From an uncultured Prochlorococcus sp. (GTDB taxonomy: Bacteria; Cyanobacteriota; Cyanobacteriia; PCC-6307; Cyanobiaceae): DNA of 64,000 bases. Made by a program: the position numbers and the translations under genes. Shown piece by piece: positions 55,337 through 64,000 of the stretch (the first letter of the stretch is position 1; every line of letters starts with the position of its first letter). Under the pieces are notes generated by a model. That model saw nothing but the letters and a program-made list of their open reading frames with translations. It was not told the DNA's origin and searched no databases. The stretch lies in the NCBI GenBank assembly GCA_902622625.1, contig CACNQS010000005.1, positions 1 to 64,000 on the forward strand. The letters are read 5' to 3'.

Positions 55337-56512
55337 ATGGATAAAATAGGCGTCTTACTAATGAATTTAGGAGGGCCTGAACGCATTAGTGATGTAGGCC
55401 CATTCTTATACAATCTTTTTTCTGATCCAGAAATTATCAGGACACCTTTCCCTGTTTTTCAAAAGCCTTTAGCTTGGTTAATTAGCACGCTTAGGAGTAC
55501 TACTTCACAACAGGCCTACCTTTCTATAGGTGGAGGTTCACCTATCAGAAGGATAACTGAACAACAAGCAAGAGAATTACAATCTAAATTAAGGGACAAG
55601 GGGTTTAATGCTACTACTTATATCGCTATGAGGTATTGGCATCCTTTTACCGAATCAGCAATTGCTGATATGAAAGCAGATGGCATAGATCAAGTTGTTG
55701 TAATACCCCTGTATCCACATTTTTCGATAAGTACTAGTGGTTCGAGCTTTAGGGAATTAAAAAAATTGCGAGATTCTGATGGTGAATTTAAGAAGGTTCC
55801 AATGAGATGTGTAAGGAGTTGGTTTAGTCAATCAGGTTATTTAAAGTCTATGGTCGAATTAATTTCTGAACAAATTTCACTTTGTGAAATACCTTCAAAA
55901 GCCCATATATTTTTCACTGCTCATGGAGTTCCTAAGAGTTACGTAGAGGAAGCTGGAGACCCTTACAAGCAACAAATTGAAGATTGTTCTTTATTAATTA
56001 TAAATGAGCTGGAAAAATATTTAGGGCATAGTAACCCTCATACACTTTCTTATCAAAGTAGAGTTGGTCCCGTTGAATGGTTAAAGCCTTATACAGAAGA
56101 AGTGTTAGCTGATCTTGGAAGATCAAATGTTAATGATCTGATTGTGGTCCCTATAAGTTTCGTTGGAGAGCATATCGAAACATTGCAAGAAATTGATATT
56201 GAATATAAAGAAATTGCTGTAAAGGCTGGTATTAAAAACTTTCGGAGAGTTAGGGCTTTAAATACTCATCCTACTTTTATTGAAGGCCTTAGTGATCTGG
56301 TGATTTCCTGTTTGGAAGGACCTCTTATTAATATAGAGGAGGCTTCACAGTTGCCAGAAAAAGTTAAACTTTATCCCCAAGAGAAGTGGCAATGGGGTTG
56401 GAATAATAGTTCAGAAGTGTGGAACGGAAGGGTTGCAATGATTATTTTTCTTGTGCTTTTTATTGAACTTATTTCAGGCTCAGGACCCTTACATAAATTA
56501 GGCATTTTATAA
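55337..56512 (+). CDS. hemH: Ferrochelatase with C-terminal Hlip-type chlorophyll-binding segment
   Basis: HemH inserts ferrous iron into protoporphyrin IX. The 391-residue protein carries [20 protein letters not shown] (about 3-22), [32 protein letters not shown] (about 94-113), [20 protein letters not shown] with the active-site His (about 196-215) and the Glu block [17 protein letters not shown]. After about residue 345 a linker leads to [20 protein letters not shown], a one-helix chlorophyll-binding segment as in Hlips. This fusion is known in cyanobacteria and links haem synthesis to pigment sensing. Confidence 0.97.
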   Translation: MDKIGVLLMNLGGPERISDVGPFLYNLFSDPEIIRTPFPVFQKPLAWLISTLRSTTSQQAYLSIGGGSPIRRITEQQARELQSKLRDKGFNATTYIAMRYWHPFTESAIADMKADGIDQVVVIPLYPHFSISTSGSSFRELKKLRDSDGEFKKVPMRCVRSWFSQSGYLKSMVELISEQISLCEIPSKAHIFFTAHGVPKSYVEEAGDPYKQQIEDCSLLIINELEKYLGHSNPHTLSYQSRVGPVEWLKPYTEEVLADLGRSNVNDLIVVPISFVGEHIETLQEIDIEYKEIAVKAGIKNFRRVRALNTHPTFIEGLSDLVISCLEGPLINIEEASQLPEKVKLYPQEKWQWGWNNSSEVWNGRVAMIIFLVLFIELISGSGPLHKLGIL

Positions 56513-56648
56513 AGAACAATTGAAATTTATTTGATAATTTTTAATTTTTTTAAAGATTATTTTGAATACATTTCTGACATTACATTTCTAAATAAGGCAA
56601 AAGTATTTAATTAAGTTTAATATTTATATTAAATATTGAATTTCTTTA

Positions 56649-58412
56649 GTGACCCTCACTTCGAGATCCTTTTCAAAGGGTAGTTCAAAACATGAAAATC
56701 CAGTTTGGATAACTGGTGCAGATGCACTAATGGATTCTTTAAAAATTCATGGAGTAAAAGTTATATTTGGATATCCTGGGGGAGCCATACTTCCAATATA
56801 TGACGCTGTGCATAAGGCAGAAAAAGAAGGTTGGTTAAAGCATTATATGGTTAGGCATGAACAAGGTGGTTCACATGCGGCTGATGGATATGCAAGATCT
56901 ACTGGTGAAGTAGGAGTATGTTTTGGAACCTCAGGTCCAGGTGCAACAAATTTGGTAACCGGAATTGCCACTGCGCAAATGGATTCAGTCCCCCTAGTTG
57001 TAGTTACAGGTCAAGTTCCAAGACCTGCTATAGGGACAGACGCTTTTCAAGAAACTGATATTTTTGGTATAACTCTCCCAATAGTGAAACATTCATGGGT
57101 AATAAGAGATCCTTCAGATATCGCGAAAGTAGTTTCTGAAGCTTTTTTTATTGCCGCATCTGGAAGACCTGGCCCTGTTTTAATTGATATACCCAAAGAT
57201 GTAGGTCAAGAGTTCTTTAATTACCAAAGAGTTTTGCCTGGTGAGATTATTCCTAAAGGATTTAAAAGGAATGGAGAAATTAATGATTTCGATATCAATA
57301 AAGCAATTAAATTAATAGAAGATTCTGAAAGACCTCTTCTATACGTAGGAGGTGGGGCAATATCTTCAGGGGCTCATGATGCAATAAAAACGCTGGCAAA
57401 GAATTATCAAATACCAGTTACCACAACCTTAATGGGGAAGGGCGCTTTTGATGAAAAAGATAGTTTATCAGTAGGGATGTTAGGAATGCATGGAACTGCT
57501 TATGCAAATTTCGCTGTTACAGAATGCGATCTTTTAATTGCTGTTGGAGCTAGATTCGATGATAGGGTGACAGGAAAATTAGATACTTTTGCACCTAACG
57601 CAAAGGTAATTCATATAGATATCGACCCAGCGGAAGTTAATAAAAATAAACGTGTAGATGTTGCAATTGTTTCTGATGTTTCAAAAGCTGTTCTCAAAAT
57701 TAATGAACAATCTCTAAAAAACAAATTTACTTGTAAGACAAAAAACTGGTTAGAAAAAATTGATTATTGGAAAAATAAACACCCTTTATATGATCCGCCC
57801 AAGGAAGGAGAAATTTATCCTCAAGAGGTCCTTTTAAAAGTGAGGGAACTTTCACCAGAAGCTTATGTAACTACAGATGTAGGACAACATCAGATGTGGG
57901 CTGCTCAATACCTTAGGAATTCTCCAAGAAAATGGATAAGTAGTGCAGGTTTAGGCACTATGGGTTTTGGATTGCCAGCGGCAATTGGAGTAAAAGCAGC
58001 CTTACCTAATTCGGATGTTATTTGTATTGCAGGAGATGCAAGTGTCTTAATGAATATTCAAGAATTAGGAACTTTATCACAATATGGTCTAAAGGTGAAA
58101 TTGATTATTATCAATAATCGCTGGCAAGGGATGGTAAGACAATGGCAAGAAAGTTTCTACGATGAAAGATATTCCTCATCTGATATGAGTTGTGGTGAAC
58201 CTGATTTTGTAAAACTTGCTGAGTCTTTTGGGGTTAAAGGATACTTAATTTCTGATAGAAAACAATTACAGAATGAATTAAAAAATGGGCTTGATCATGA
58301 CGGTCCTGCCTTGATTAATATTCTTGTAAGAAGAGGTGAAAATTGTTATCCAATGGTTCCTCCTGGTAAAAGTAATGCTCAAATGGTTGGATATGTTAAT
58401 TGTGAAGACTAA
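56649..58412 (+). CDS. ilvB: Acetolactate synthase large subunit
   Basis: IlvB, with thiamine diphosphate, makes acetolactate and acetohydroxybutyrate for branched-chain amino acids. The 587-residue protein has [16 protein letters not shown], the catalytic Glu in [20 protein letters not shown] (about 68-87), [20 protein letters not shown], and the ThDP motif starting [20 protein letters not shown] and ending near [14 protein letters not shown] (about 471-505). The start is a GTG at 56649. No ilvN regulatory subunit is adjacent. Confidence 0.96.
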   Translation: MTLTSRSFSKGSSKHENPVWITGADALMDSLKIHGVKVIFGYPGGAILPIYDAVHKAEKEGWLKHYMVRHEQGGSHAADGYARSTGEVGVCFGTSGPGATNLVTGIATAQMDSVPLVVVTGQVPRPAIGTDAFQETDIFGITLPIVKHSWVIRDPSDIAKVVSEAFFIAASGRPGPVLIDIPKDVGQEFFNYQRVLPGEIIPKGFKRNGEINDFDINKAIKLIEDSERPLLYVGGGAISSGAHDAIKTLAKNYQIPVTTTLMGKGAFDEKDSLSVGMLGMHGTAYANFAVTECDLLIAVGARFDDRVTGKLDTFAPNAKVIHIDIDPAEVNKNKRVDVAIVSDVSKAVLKINEQSLKNKFTCKTKNWLEKIDYWKNKHPLYDPPKEGEIYPQEVLLKVRELSPEAYVTTDVGQHQMWAAQYLRNSPRKWISSAGLGTMGFGLPAAIGVKAALPNSDVICIAGDASVLMNIQELGTLSQYGLKVKLIIINNRWQGMVRQWQESFYDERYSSSDMSCGEPDFVKLAESFGVKGYLISDRKQLQNELKNGLDHDGPALINILVRRGENCYPMVPPGKSNAQMVGYVNCED

Positions 58413-58477
58413 TTTTTTTAATTCGTCATTTTAAAAAATTAACCTTAAGATAATTTAAAAACTTAGATATTGCTGAA

Positions 58478-58828
58478 TTGAAAAAATTATCAAAAATTTT
58501 AATTATAGTCTGCCTGATTGTCCTTAATCCTGTAATAGTTAACTCGGCTGAAATACTTCAGATTAAAAGTTCAAATACTATATTGGTTGGAGATCAAAAT
58601 AGGAATTTAACTATTCGATTATTTTGTGTAGACGTAAATGAAAATGATGAGCTCGAAGCAACTAATTTACTTAAGAGTGAATTCCCTAGGGGAAGTAAAG
58701 TGAAAATAAAACCTTTTGGTTTTAAAGAGAATGTTTTGTTAGCAAAAGTTTTTAATATTAAAAGTAATAAAGAGATGACTGAATTATTAGTCGCTAAAGA
58801 TTTAACATGTGAATATTGTCCAAGTTAA
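58478..58828 (+). CDS. Small exported SNase-like protein (OB-fold, nuclease-like)
   Basis: This 116-residue protein has a signal peptide (LIIVCLIVLNPVIVNSAE) and a beta-rich domain resembling staphylococcal nuclease. RLFCVDVNEND (about 48-58) aligns with the SNase motif RLLLVDTPE, keeping the Arg, Asp and Glu positions. The second catalytic Arg region (YGRxLA) reads ENVLLAKVF, so that Arg is missing. A cysteine pair ends the protein (CEYCPS). It may be a non-catalytic relative. The start is a TTG at 58478 without a better alternative. Confidence 0.65.
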   Translation: MKKLSKILIIVCLIVLNPVIVNSAEILQIKSSNTILVGDQNRNLTIRLFCVDVNENDELEATNLLKSEFPRGSKVKIKPFGFKENVLLAKVFNIKSNKEMTELLVAKDLTCEYCPS

Positions 58829-58834
58829 CTATCT

Positions 58835-59617
58835 CTATGAGCAAATAATATTCCATTGCCTCGAGATTGTTTTGTTTTTTCTCCAGGAATTAAATTCATT
58901 TTTAAATTTGTATGTGCATAAATTTGAAATATCTATATTTGTATTAGGAATGTTCTCATTTAAAAGTTGTCTATACGCAGATTTTTTGAGATCAAGTTGA
59001 TTTAAGTTTTGCTCTTTGAAGTAATTTAAATCACTAAAACACAGATCTTTTTCAGTTTCAGTCAAATGCAACGTTATTTTTTTGTTTTCGGCCTTTCTAT
59101 AAAATTCTTTGAGTGTCAATTTATCAACCAGATAATGTTCCTTCGAAATTGCTGGTCCTATGGCAACAAGTAAGTCATCTCTTAATGTCCCAAAATTATC
59201 GAAAATTTTAATTAGATTTTTTATTATTTTTTTTTCTAAACCTTTTCTTCCACAATGTAAGGCTGCTACAATTCTTGTTCTTTTATCGGCAAAAAATATT
59301 GGCATGCAATCAGCCGTGTAAATCCATAAGTTTTGATTACATTTATTTCCAATAAGACCATCTGCGTCAGTCTTACTCCCTTCTTGCGAAAGTGATCCAA
59401 GGACTATCACATTACTGTGAATTTGATTAGAGACACAATTTATATAATTTTCATTAAAATGATCTCCCAATAGTTGAAGAAAGTTCTCATGGCTTGACCT
59501 CGTAAAGTATGCATGTTTGAAGTTATATTGACTAAGGATAGGCGATGAATAATACTCAAATTTTTTGTTTTGAATAAAAATTTCGGATTTTAAAAAATAT
59601 ATTTCTTTATAAGGAAT
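58835..59617 (-). CDS. pgeF: Peptidoglycan editing factor PgeF (YlmD/polyphenol oxidase family), ATT start
   Basis: The conserved blocks are HAYFTRSS (about 35-42), QIHSNVIVLGS, WIYTADCMPIFF and VAALHCGRKGLEKKI. They carry the two His and one Cys that bind zinc in this family. A start at TTG (59470) would lose the conserved HAYFTR block. The frame extends without ATG, GTG or TTG to an in-frame TAA (59630-59632). The best start is the ATT at 59615-59617, eight bases after a perfect AAGGAG (59626-59631), giving 260 residues, the usual family length. It is 22 bp from the upstream Tab2 gene. Confidence 0.85.
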   Translation of the reverse strand: MPYKEIYFLKSEIFIQNKKFEYYSSPILSQYNFKHAYFTRSSHENFLQLLGDHFNENYINCVSNQIHSNVIVLGSLSQEGSKTDADGLIGNKCNQNLWIYTADCMPIFFADKRTRIVAALHCGRKGLEKKIIKNLIKIFDNFGTLRDDLLVAIGPAISKEHYLVDKLTLKEFYRKAENKKITLHLTETEKDLCFSDLNYFKEQNLNQLDLKKSAYRQLLNENIPNTNIDISNLCTYKFKNEFNSWRKNKTISRQWNIICS

Positions 59618-59625
59618 AGTTTCTT

Positions 59626-59631
59626 CTCCTT
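59626..59631 (-). promoter_or_regulatory. Shine-Dalgarno sequence that supports the ATT start of pgeF
   Basis: AAGGAG on the minus strand ends eight bases before the ATT at 59617. It is also part of the TAAGGAG that contains the stop codon (59630-59632) limiting the frame. Such perfect SD motifs are uncommon in this window, so it is good evidence that translation begins here. Confidence 0.7.
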
Positions 59632-59639
59632 AAATGAAT

Positions 59640-60545
59640 TTATGATATTAATTCAATATCTCTCAAGATCCAGAATCCTGCAAATTTTTCGACATATGGC
59701 GTTGACTGTATGGAAATAAATTGATAACCAAAAGAATTTTTTTTATTCTCTAAAAACTTTGCACTTAAAATGTTTGCATCTTTTTCGGGCAAATCTGTTA
59801 CTAGCCATTTATCATCTTCTGATGCTTCAAGTATGAGTTGGTTCTTATTGATGACTAATTTAATAGGTTCTAAACAACTGAACCAAGCGGAAAGTGCTAA
59901 AGATCTATCTTTGCTAAAAAGTCTTAATCCTGGAACTAATTTATTGTCATCTAAATCTTTCTGAATTGGGAAAATATCTCCAAATTCCATAGGCCAATTT
60001 TCCGCTGATTTTAATTCTCCGATTGATATCTCTGAGATAGTTAAAGCATCGCCCCTTACTGCTTCTGGCAAAGGTTGAGGAGGATTTTCCATTTTAGAAG
60101 TAAAAGTAGGGGCTAATACGCCCCTTACATAACCTTTTTCCTTTGGATAAATCTCTTTTTCAAGAAATTCGATTCTATCTAATAAATCGTAAGTTCTCCT
60201 ACTTACAATAGCCTCAATACTTAGAGCCTCCAGAGATTTTTTAATTATCGATTTCATTGACGACCTCCAGAATCGAACTATTGAAGGTTTCTCCCAACCT
60301 TGTTTTTTTGCCTCACTTATTGCTTCATTTAGTGCATTTGTAAGCCATATTGAGTTAACTTCATTGGCAGGGCATTTTTTATTCCACAGAAAAATATCTT
60401 CTGTCTTATGACTTCTCGTAGAGCAAATAATTAACTCCCACCTTTTTTTTCCATTTGATTCAATAATTGGTCTTGAGTAAAAGTCTAATTCCCAATTTGA
60501 AATTTTTAATTTAAGACTTGACTCCATTTTTTTATTGATGTTCAT
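59640..60545 (-). CDS. Tab2/Atab2 family RNA-binding protein (DUF1092)
   Basis: The 301-residue protein has NWELDFYSRPIIESNGKKRW near the N-terminus and RFWRSSMKSIIKKSLEALSI (about 94-113), then SRRTYDLLDRIEFLEKEIYP. Near residues 208-300 are LVPGLRLFSKDRSLALSAWF and GFWILRDIELIS. These are Tab2 features. In algae and plants Tab2 binds psaB mRNA and activates its translation for photosystem I. The start overlaps the S1 gene by 4 bp, so the two are coupled. Confidence 0.9.
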   Translation of the reverse strand: MNINKKMESSLKLKISNWELDFYSRPIIESNGKKRWELIICSTRSHKTEDIFLWNKKCPANEVNSIWLTNALNEAISEAKKQGWEKPSIVRFWRSSMKSIIKKSLEALSIEAIVSRRTYDLLDRIEFLEKEIYPKEKGYVRGVLAPTFTSKMENPPQPLPEAVRGDALTISEISIGELKSAENWPMEFGDIFPIQKDLDDNKLVPGLRLFSKDRSLALSAWFSCLEPIKLVINKNQLILEASEDDKWLVTDLPEKDANILSAKFLENKKNSFGYQFISIQSTPYVEKFAGFWILRDIELIS

Positions 60546-61747
60546 TTATCTTGTTCTTTATTATCGAAGAGTGCTTTAGTTTTTAGTGCTCTCTCTGTGG
60601 CTTCTTGCATAACTTTTTGCTTATCAATAATTAATTCTCCCGCAGTGTTTTCTAAGAGTGCTGTATTGAGACCAATGCGCCCTTTTTCGAGGTCAATTTC
60701 AGATATTAAAGCTTTTATAATTTCCCCTTCTCTAAAAACTTCTCTTAAAGAACGAATTGATCCATTTGTTAGTGAGGATTGATGAAGAAGTCCACTAGCT
60801 CCACCCAAATCAATAAAGAAGCCATATGGTTTTACAGCTAAAACTTCTCCTTCAATTAATTGACCTAATTCTAGACTTGAAAGTTTAGAGACTAATGATG
60901 CTTTCTTTTCAGAGAGAACTAATTTTCTGGATTCTGGATTAACCTCAAGAAATGCGACTTTTAGATTTTTGCCAACAAAAGATTGATAATCTTGACCATC
61001 TTCAAGTTGAGATCTAGGGATGAATCCCCTTAATCCATCTACATCACAAGTAAGCCCACCTCTGTTAAATCCATTAATTAAAACGTTAATTAATTCTCCA
61101 TTTTTTGCGGAACTTGATACTTTCTCCCAACTTTGCCTGAGAATTAATGCCCGAGCGCTAACTGTTACCATCCCATCAGCATTTTGTTCTTTGATAACCA
61201 AAACTTCCATTTCTAGGCCTAAAGAAAACTTTTCTTTAAAGTTAGTTATGACACCCAAACCACATTCTTTTTTGGGCATATAACCAGGTGCTTTCCCACC
61301 AATGTCAACATATAATCCATCACTTTCGATTGCTATAACCTTTCCTGAAATTGTTTCTCCAGTAGCACCAATTGGCTCATTTGCATTTAAAGCCTCCAAA
61401 AAAGCACTTTCATCAAAATCGAATTCATCAACTGTTCTTTCTAATTGAAAATCTGCGTTTTGCTCAGAAAAATTAAGGGGTCTATATAAGTCTTGTTGAG
61501 TTAAATCATTTTGAGGGATATCAAAATCTTTGGTCTTTTCCTTACTGTCCTCAATTTTTTTTGCCAAATCATCTTTAATGATTTGAGGTTTGATCGCAAT
61601 ATTTTCTTTTTTAATATCTTCTTGCGAATTGGTTTGCTCTTTATCTATTTTTTTAGTATCTTTCTTGCTTATGTGAAGTACCTGAAGAGGTTTTTTATTG
61701 CCCTTTGGTTGGATATTATCTTGGGCATTTTTATTACTGACTCCCAT
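60542..61747 (-). CDS. S1-domain RNA-binding protein (ribosomal protein S1-like)
   Basis: The 401-residue protein has a charged low-complexity N-terminus (about 1-125). Three S1-type OB folds follow: GKVIAIESDGLYVDIGGKAP (about 136-155), a second with LINVLINGFNRGGLTCDVDG and a third with GEVLAVKPYGFFIDLGGASG (about 302-321). It is shorter than full S1 and is probably the cyanobacterial S1 homologue (the Rps1B/Nbp1 type). It may help mRNA binding at the ribosome. The stop codon overlaps the Tab2 start. Confidence 0.88.
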   Translation of the reverse strand: MGVSNKNAQDNIQPKGNKKPLQVLHISKKDTKKIDKEQTNSQEDIKKENIAIKPQIIKDDLAKKIEDSKEKTKDFDIPQNDLTQQDLYRPLNFSEQNADFQLERTVDEFDFDESAFLEALNANEPIGATGETISGKVIAIESDGLYVDIGGKAPGYMPKKECGLGVITNFKEKFSLGLEMEVLVIKEQNADGMVTVSARALILRQSWEKVSSSAKNGELINVLINGFNRGGLTCDVDGLRGFIPRSQLEDGQDYQSFVGKNLKVAFLEVNPESRKLVLSEKKASLVSKLSSLELGQLIEGEVLAVKPYGFFIDLGGASGLLHQSSLTNGSIRSLREVFREGEIIKALISEIDLEKGRIGLNTALLENTAGELIIDKQKVMQEATERALKTKALFDNKEQDK

Positions 61748-61813
61748 CGTAGGTAAAATAAGAATAATTAATTATTAACATACTCTAAATGTTAGTACTC
61801 AAAATTAAAATTA

Positions 61814-62608
61814 ATGAACTTTAAACCAATACCTAATAAATTTGAATATTTAAATTGGCAAGAAATTGAGTGTGTTGCAAAAAACAAAAGATCAACAGTG
61901 ATTTGGCCATTCGGCGCTGTTGAGCAACATGGACCGCATTTGCCTCTTGCTACAGACAGTATTTTTGTTGATGAAATTATTAGCGAAGTTTTGAAATTAT
62001 TCTCTACCGATATTCCATTAAAAAAACTTCCCACCCAATATATTGGTTTTTCTCCAGAACATAAGGGTTTTGCCGGGACAATTTCACTTTCTTCAAATTT
62101 AATAACCTCAATGATAAAGGAAGTCGGAGGTCAATTATCTGAAATGGGTTTTAAAAGATTGATATTAATTAATGGACATGGAGGTCAAATTTCACTATTA
62201 AATACAGCTGCAAGAGAGCTAAGAAGTGTCGCACCAGGGATGGCAGTTTTCCCATGTTTCTTATGGAGTGGTGTGGAAGGATTGAGTGAATTATTAACAA
62301 AAACTGAGCTTGAGGATGGGCTTCATGCTTCTTTAGCTGAAACAAGTTTGATGATGGCTTTGAAACCAGAATTAGTAGGTGATGAACGCCCAAATGAAGG
62401 TTATAAATTAGAGATCCCTGAAGGTTGGAGTCTAGAGGGTAATGCGCCTACTGCTTGGCTTACTAACGACTTCAGTAAATCAGGTGTTATTGGAGATAGT
62501 AGAGGAGCAAATGAGTCTTTAGGAAAAAATTTAAAGGAATTATTGATTAATCATTGGTTCAAATTAATTATGAATCTGATGCAATCAGATTGGCCAAACA
62601 ATTCTTAA
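61814..62608 (+). CDS. Creatininase family protein
   Basis: The 264-residue protein has the metal-binding IWPFGAVEQHGPHLPLATDS (about 30-49), the EHKGFAGTISL block (about 79-89), LINGHGGQISLLNTAAREL (about 118-136) and a Glu/His block in GLHASLAETSLMMALKPE (about 174-191). Family members are amidohydrolases, among them creatininase and MftE-like and formamide hydrolases. Substrate is unknown here. The gene lies 111 bp upstream of the chosen ado start on the same strand. Confidence 0.93.
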   Translation: MNFKPIPNKFEYLNWQEIECVAKNKRSTVIWPFGAVEQHGPHLPLATDSIFVDEIISEVLKLFSTDIPLKKLPTQYIGFSPEHKGFAGTISLSSNLITSMIKEVGGQLSEMGFKRLILINGHGGQISLLNTAARELRSVAPGMAVFPCFLWSGVEGLSELLTKTELEDGLHASLAETSLMMALKPELVGDERPNEGYKLEIPEGWSLEGNAPTAWLTNDFSKSGVIGDSRGANESLGKNLKELLINHWFKLIMNLMQSDWPNNS

Positions 62609-62674
62609 ATAAGTTTAAGTAAAAAATGTGACTTAACAATTGAAACTATTTTCATGATATTTAAATAAACTCTC

Positions 62675-62688
62675 TATAATCATATAAT
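62675..62688 (+). promoter_or_regulatory. Likely -10 elements of the ado promoter
   Basis: Two TATAAT hexamers lie at 62675-62680 and 62683-62688. Transcription from either would start near 62687-62695, which is at or after the first in-frame ATG at 62693. This supports translation from the ATG at 62720, leaving a leader of roughly 25-33 bases. No clear -35 box is visible. Confidence 0.5.
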
Positions 62689-62719
62689 ATTTATGCATAA
62701 TGAGCTAAAGATTACTGAC

Positions 62720-63448
62720 ATGCAAACTCTAGAATCAAATAAAAAAACTATTGAAGAATCGACAAATCCGATTTCTTTAGATTTACCAGACTTCACTACA
62801 GATTCTTATAAGGATGCATATAGCAGGATAAATGCAATTGTTATAGAGGGAGAGCAAGAGGCTCATGATAATTACATTTCAATAGCAACTTTAATTCCAA
62901 ATGAGTTAGAGGAGTTAACCAAATTGGCGAGAATGGAAATGAAACATAAAAAAGGCTTTACTGCATGTGGAAGAAATTTAGGTGTAGTAGCTGATATGGA
63001 ATTTGCCAAAAAATTCTTTTCTAAATTACATGGTAATTTTCAAGTTGCGCTTGAAAAAGGAAATTTAACAACATGTCTTTTAATACAAGCCATTTTAATT
63101 GAAGCATTTGCAATTTCTGCTTATAACGTCTACATAAGAGTTGCAGATCCTTTTGCAAAAAAAATTACAGAGGGAGTTGTTAAAGATGAATATCTTCATT
63201 TAAATTATGGTCAAGAGTGGCTTAAAGAAAATCTATCTACTTGTAAAGAGGAATTAATGGAAGCTAATAAGGTTAATCTTCCGTTAATCAAAAAGATGTT
63301 AGATGAAGTAGCAGATGACGCATCAGTTTTAGCTATGGACAGAGAAGAGTTAATGGAAGAATTTATGATTGCTTATCAAGATACATTGATGGAAATAGGT
63401 CTAGATAATAGAGAAATTGCAAGAATGGCTATGGCAGCTATCGTCTAA
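62720..63448 (+). CDS. ado: Aldehyde deformylating oxygenase (alkane synthesis)
   Basis: ADO converts fatty aldehydes to alkanes plus formate at a di-iron site. From the ATG at 62720 the protein has 242 residues starting MQTLESNKK, as I remember of Prochlorococcus ADO. The ferritin-like ligands are seen in EGEQEAHDNYISIATLIP, LARMEMKHKKGFTACGRNLG (ExxH), LLIQAILIEAFAISAYNVY, and KDEYLHLNYGQEWL (ExxH). An upstream ATG (62693) would add nine residues. The substrate comes from Aar, encoded next. Confidence 0.96.
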   Translation: MQTLESNKKTIEESTNPISLDLPDFTTDSYKDAYSRINAIVIEGEQEAHDNYISIATLIPNELEELTKLARMEMKHKKGFTACGRNLGVVADMEFAKKFFSKLHGNFQVALEKGNLTTCLLIQAILIEAFAISAYNVYIRVADPFAKKITEGVVKDEYLHLNYGQEWLKENLSTCKEELMEANKVNLPLIKKMLDEVADDASVLAMDREELMEEFMIAYQDTLMEIGLDNREIARMAMAAIV

Positions 63449-63556
63449 TTATATTTCTAATTAATTAAGGCTCTTAATAATTAATCAATTCTATTTAAAT
63501 AGTTACCTCTGTGCTATTGTTCATATCATCGTATAGAAACCATTTATAAATTTTAA

Positions 63557-64000
63557 ATGTTTGGGTTAATAGGCCACTCAACCAGTTTTGAAGATGCAAA
63601 AAGAAAAGCTTCGATGCTAGGCTTTGATCATATTGCTGATGGCGACTTGGATGTTTGGTGTACTGCTCCTCCTCAGCTTGTTGAAAATGTAGAAGTTAAG
63701 AGTGCTACTGGAATATCTATTGAGGGTTCTTATATAGATTCGTGCTTCGTCCCTGAAATGCTTTCTAGGTTTAAAACAGCTAGAAGAAAAGTACTAAATG
63801 CTATGGAATTAGCTCAGAAAAAAGGGATTAATATTACCGCTTTAGGAGGATTTACTTCTATTATCTTTGAGAATTTTAATCTTCTACAGCATAAACAAAT
63901 TAGAAATACTTCATTAGAGTGGGAAAGGTTTACTACTGGTAATACTCATACCGCCTGGGTTATTTGTAAGCAACTAGAAATAAATGCTCCTCGCATTGGG
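63557..64000 (+). CDS. aar: Long-chain acyl-ACP reductase, N-terminal part (runs off the window)
   Basis: Aar reduces fatty acyl-ACP to the aldehyde used by Ado. Only 148 codons are present, from the ATG at 63557 ([20 protein letters not shown], then [20 protein letters not shown]) through [31 protein letters not shown] leads into the start of the Rossmann domain near the edge. The order ado-aar and the N-terminal sequence identify it. The two genes are separated by about 108 bp. The missing remainder includes the NADPH site. Confidence 0.93.
   Translation, partial: MFGLIGHSTSFEDAKRKASMLGFDHIADGDLDVWCTAPPQLVENVEVKSATGISIEGSYIDSCFVPEMLSRFKTARRKVLNAMELAQKKGINITALGGFTSIIFENFNLLQHKQIRNTSLEWERFTTGNTHTAWVICKQLEINAPRIG

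Noticed and set aside
58835-59470. PgeF starting at the TTG at 59470
   Set aside because: This would remove the conserved HAYFTR block, and the open frame continues upstream to a good Shine-Dalgarno sequence.
62693-62719. ADO starting at the first ATG (MHNELKITD)
   Set aside because: The promoter-like TATAAT boxes lie 5-18 bases upstream, and the known ADO N-terminus begins at the ATG at 62720.

Overview
The window looks like core chromosome of a high-light type Prochlorococcus. The DNA is strongly AT-rich and densely packed. Genes of an oxygenic phototroph are spread through it: petA/petC, psaF/psaJ, psb27, an hli gene, hemL/hemC/hemH and ado/aar. A ferrochelatase with a chlorophyll-binding tail and a DUF3153/DUF2854/DUF3067/Tab2 gene set also point to a picocyanobacterium. 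The genus call is firm; the strain or clade is not decided here. I see no CRISPR array, rRNA operon, insertion sequence or genomic island. The one recombinase gene (54101-55271) sits in an otherwise housekeeping neighbourhood.

Layout. 0-7.5 kb: start of lgt, petA-petC, a DUF3067 gene facing tatC, rqcH, gmk, psaF-psaJ, tsaD and a small hli gene. 7.7-16 kb: an antiporter, gltX, tRNA-Asp and tRNA-Trp, rplS, map, a short-chain dehydrogenase, a phosphotransacetylase-like gene, a SLOG-like gene, yajQ. 16-25 kb: prohibitin, hemL, xth, larC, a lipid-flippase-like membrane protein, an iron-type ABC permease, a CobW GTPase with a histidine-rich tandem repeat. 25-40 kb: pterin dehydratase, yjbQ, carboxypeptidase Taq, an intact pyrophosphatase, hemC, the principal sigma factor, priA, DUF3153, argB, ssb, cobK, cutA, a PfkB kinase, purA, psb27. 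40-53 kb: proS, a second pyrophosphatase lacking key residues, an Spx/ArsC-like gene, lepB, a tandem histidine phosphatase, a CPBP protease, an FtsL-like gene with ftsI, tal, a geranylgeranyl-reductase-like gene, frr, pyrH. 53-64 kb: cobO, the broken tyrosine recombinase, hemH with an Hlip tail, ilvB, a nuclease-like protein, pgeF, Tab2, an S1 protein, creatininase, and the alkane pair ado/aar (aar runs off the end).

How they work together. Several loci serve the photosynthetic membrane: cytochrome b6f with the Tat translocase that usually inserts its Rieske subunit, photosystem I subunits, the photosystem II assembly factor Psb27, Hlip-type pigment-binding segments, and tetrapyrrole enzymes at the entry (hemL), middle (hemC) and haem branch (hemH). 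An S1-domain protein and a Tab2 homologue overlap by 4 bp and look like a co-translated translation-factor pair. cobK and cobO belong to cobalamin synthesis.

The points most worth checking are: (1) pgeF, which appears to start at an ATT codon behind a perfect Shine-Dalgarno; (2) the T10 homopolymer frameshift that splits the tyrosine recombinase; (3) two family I pyrophosphatases of which the canonical-looking one has lost catalytic-site residues; (4) a candidate FtsL overlapping ftsI; (5) a DUF3153 protein with a lipobox in the middle of the chain. I found no clear new defence or mobile system.
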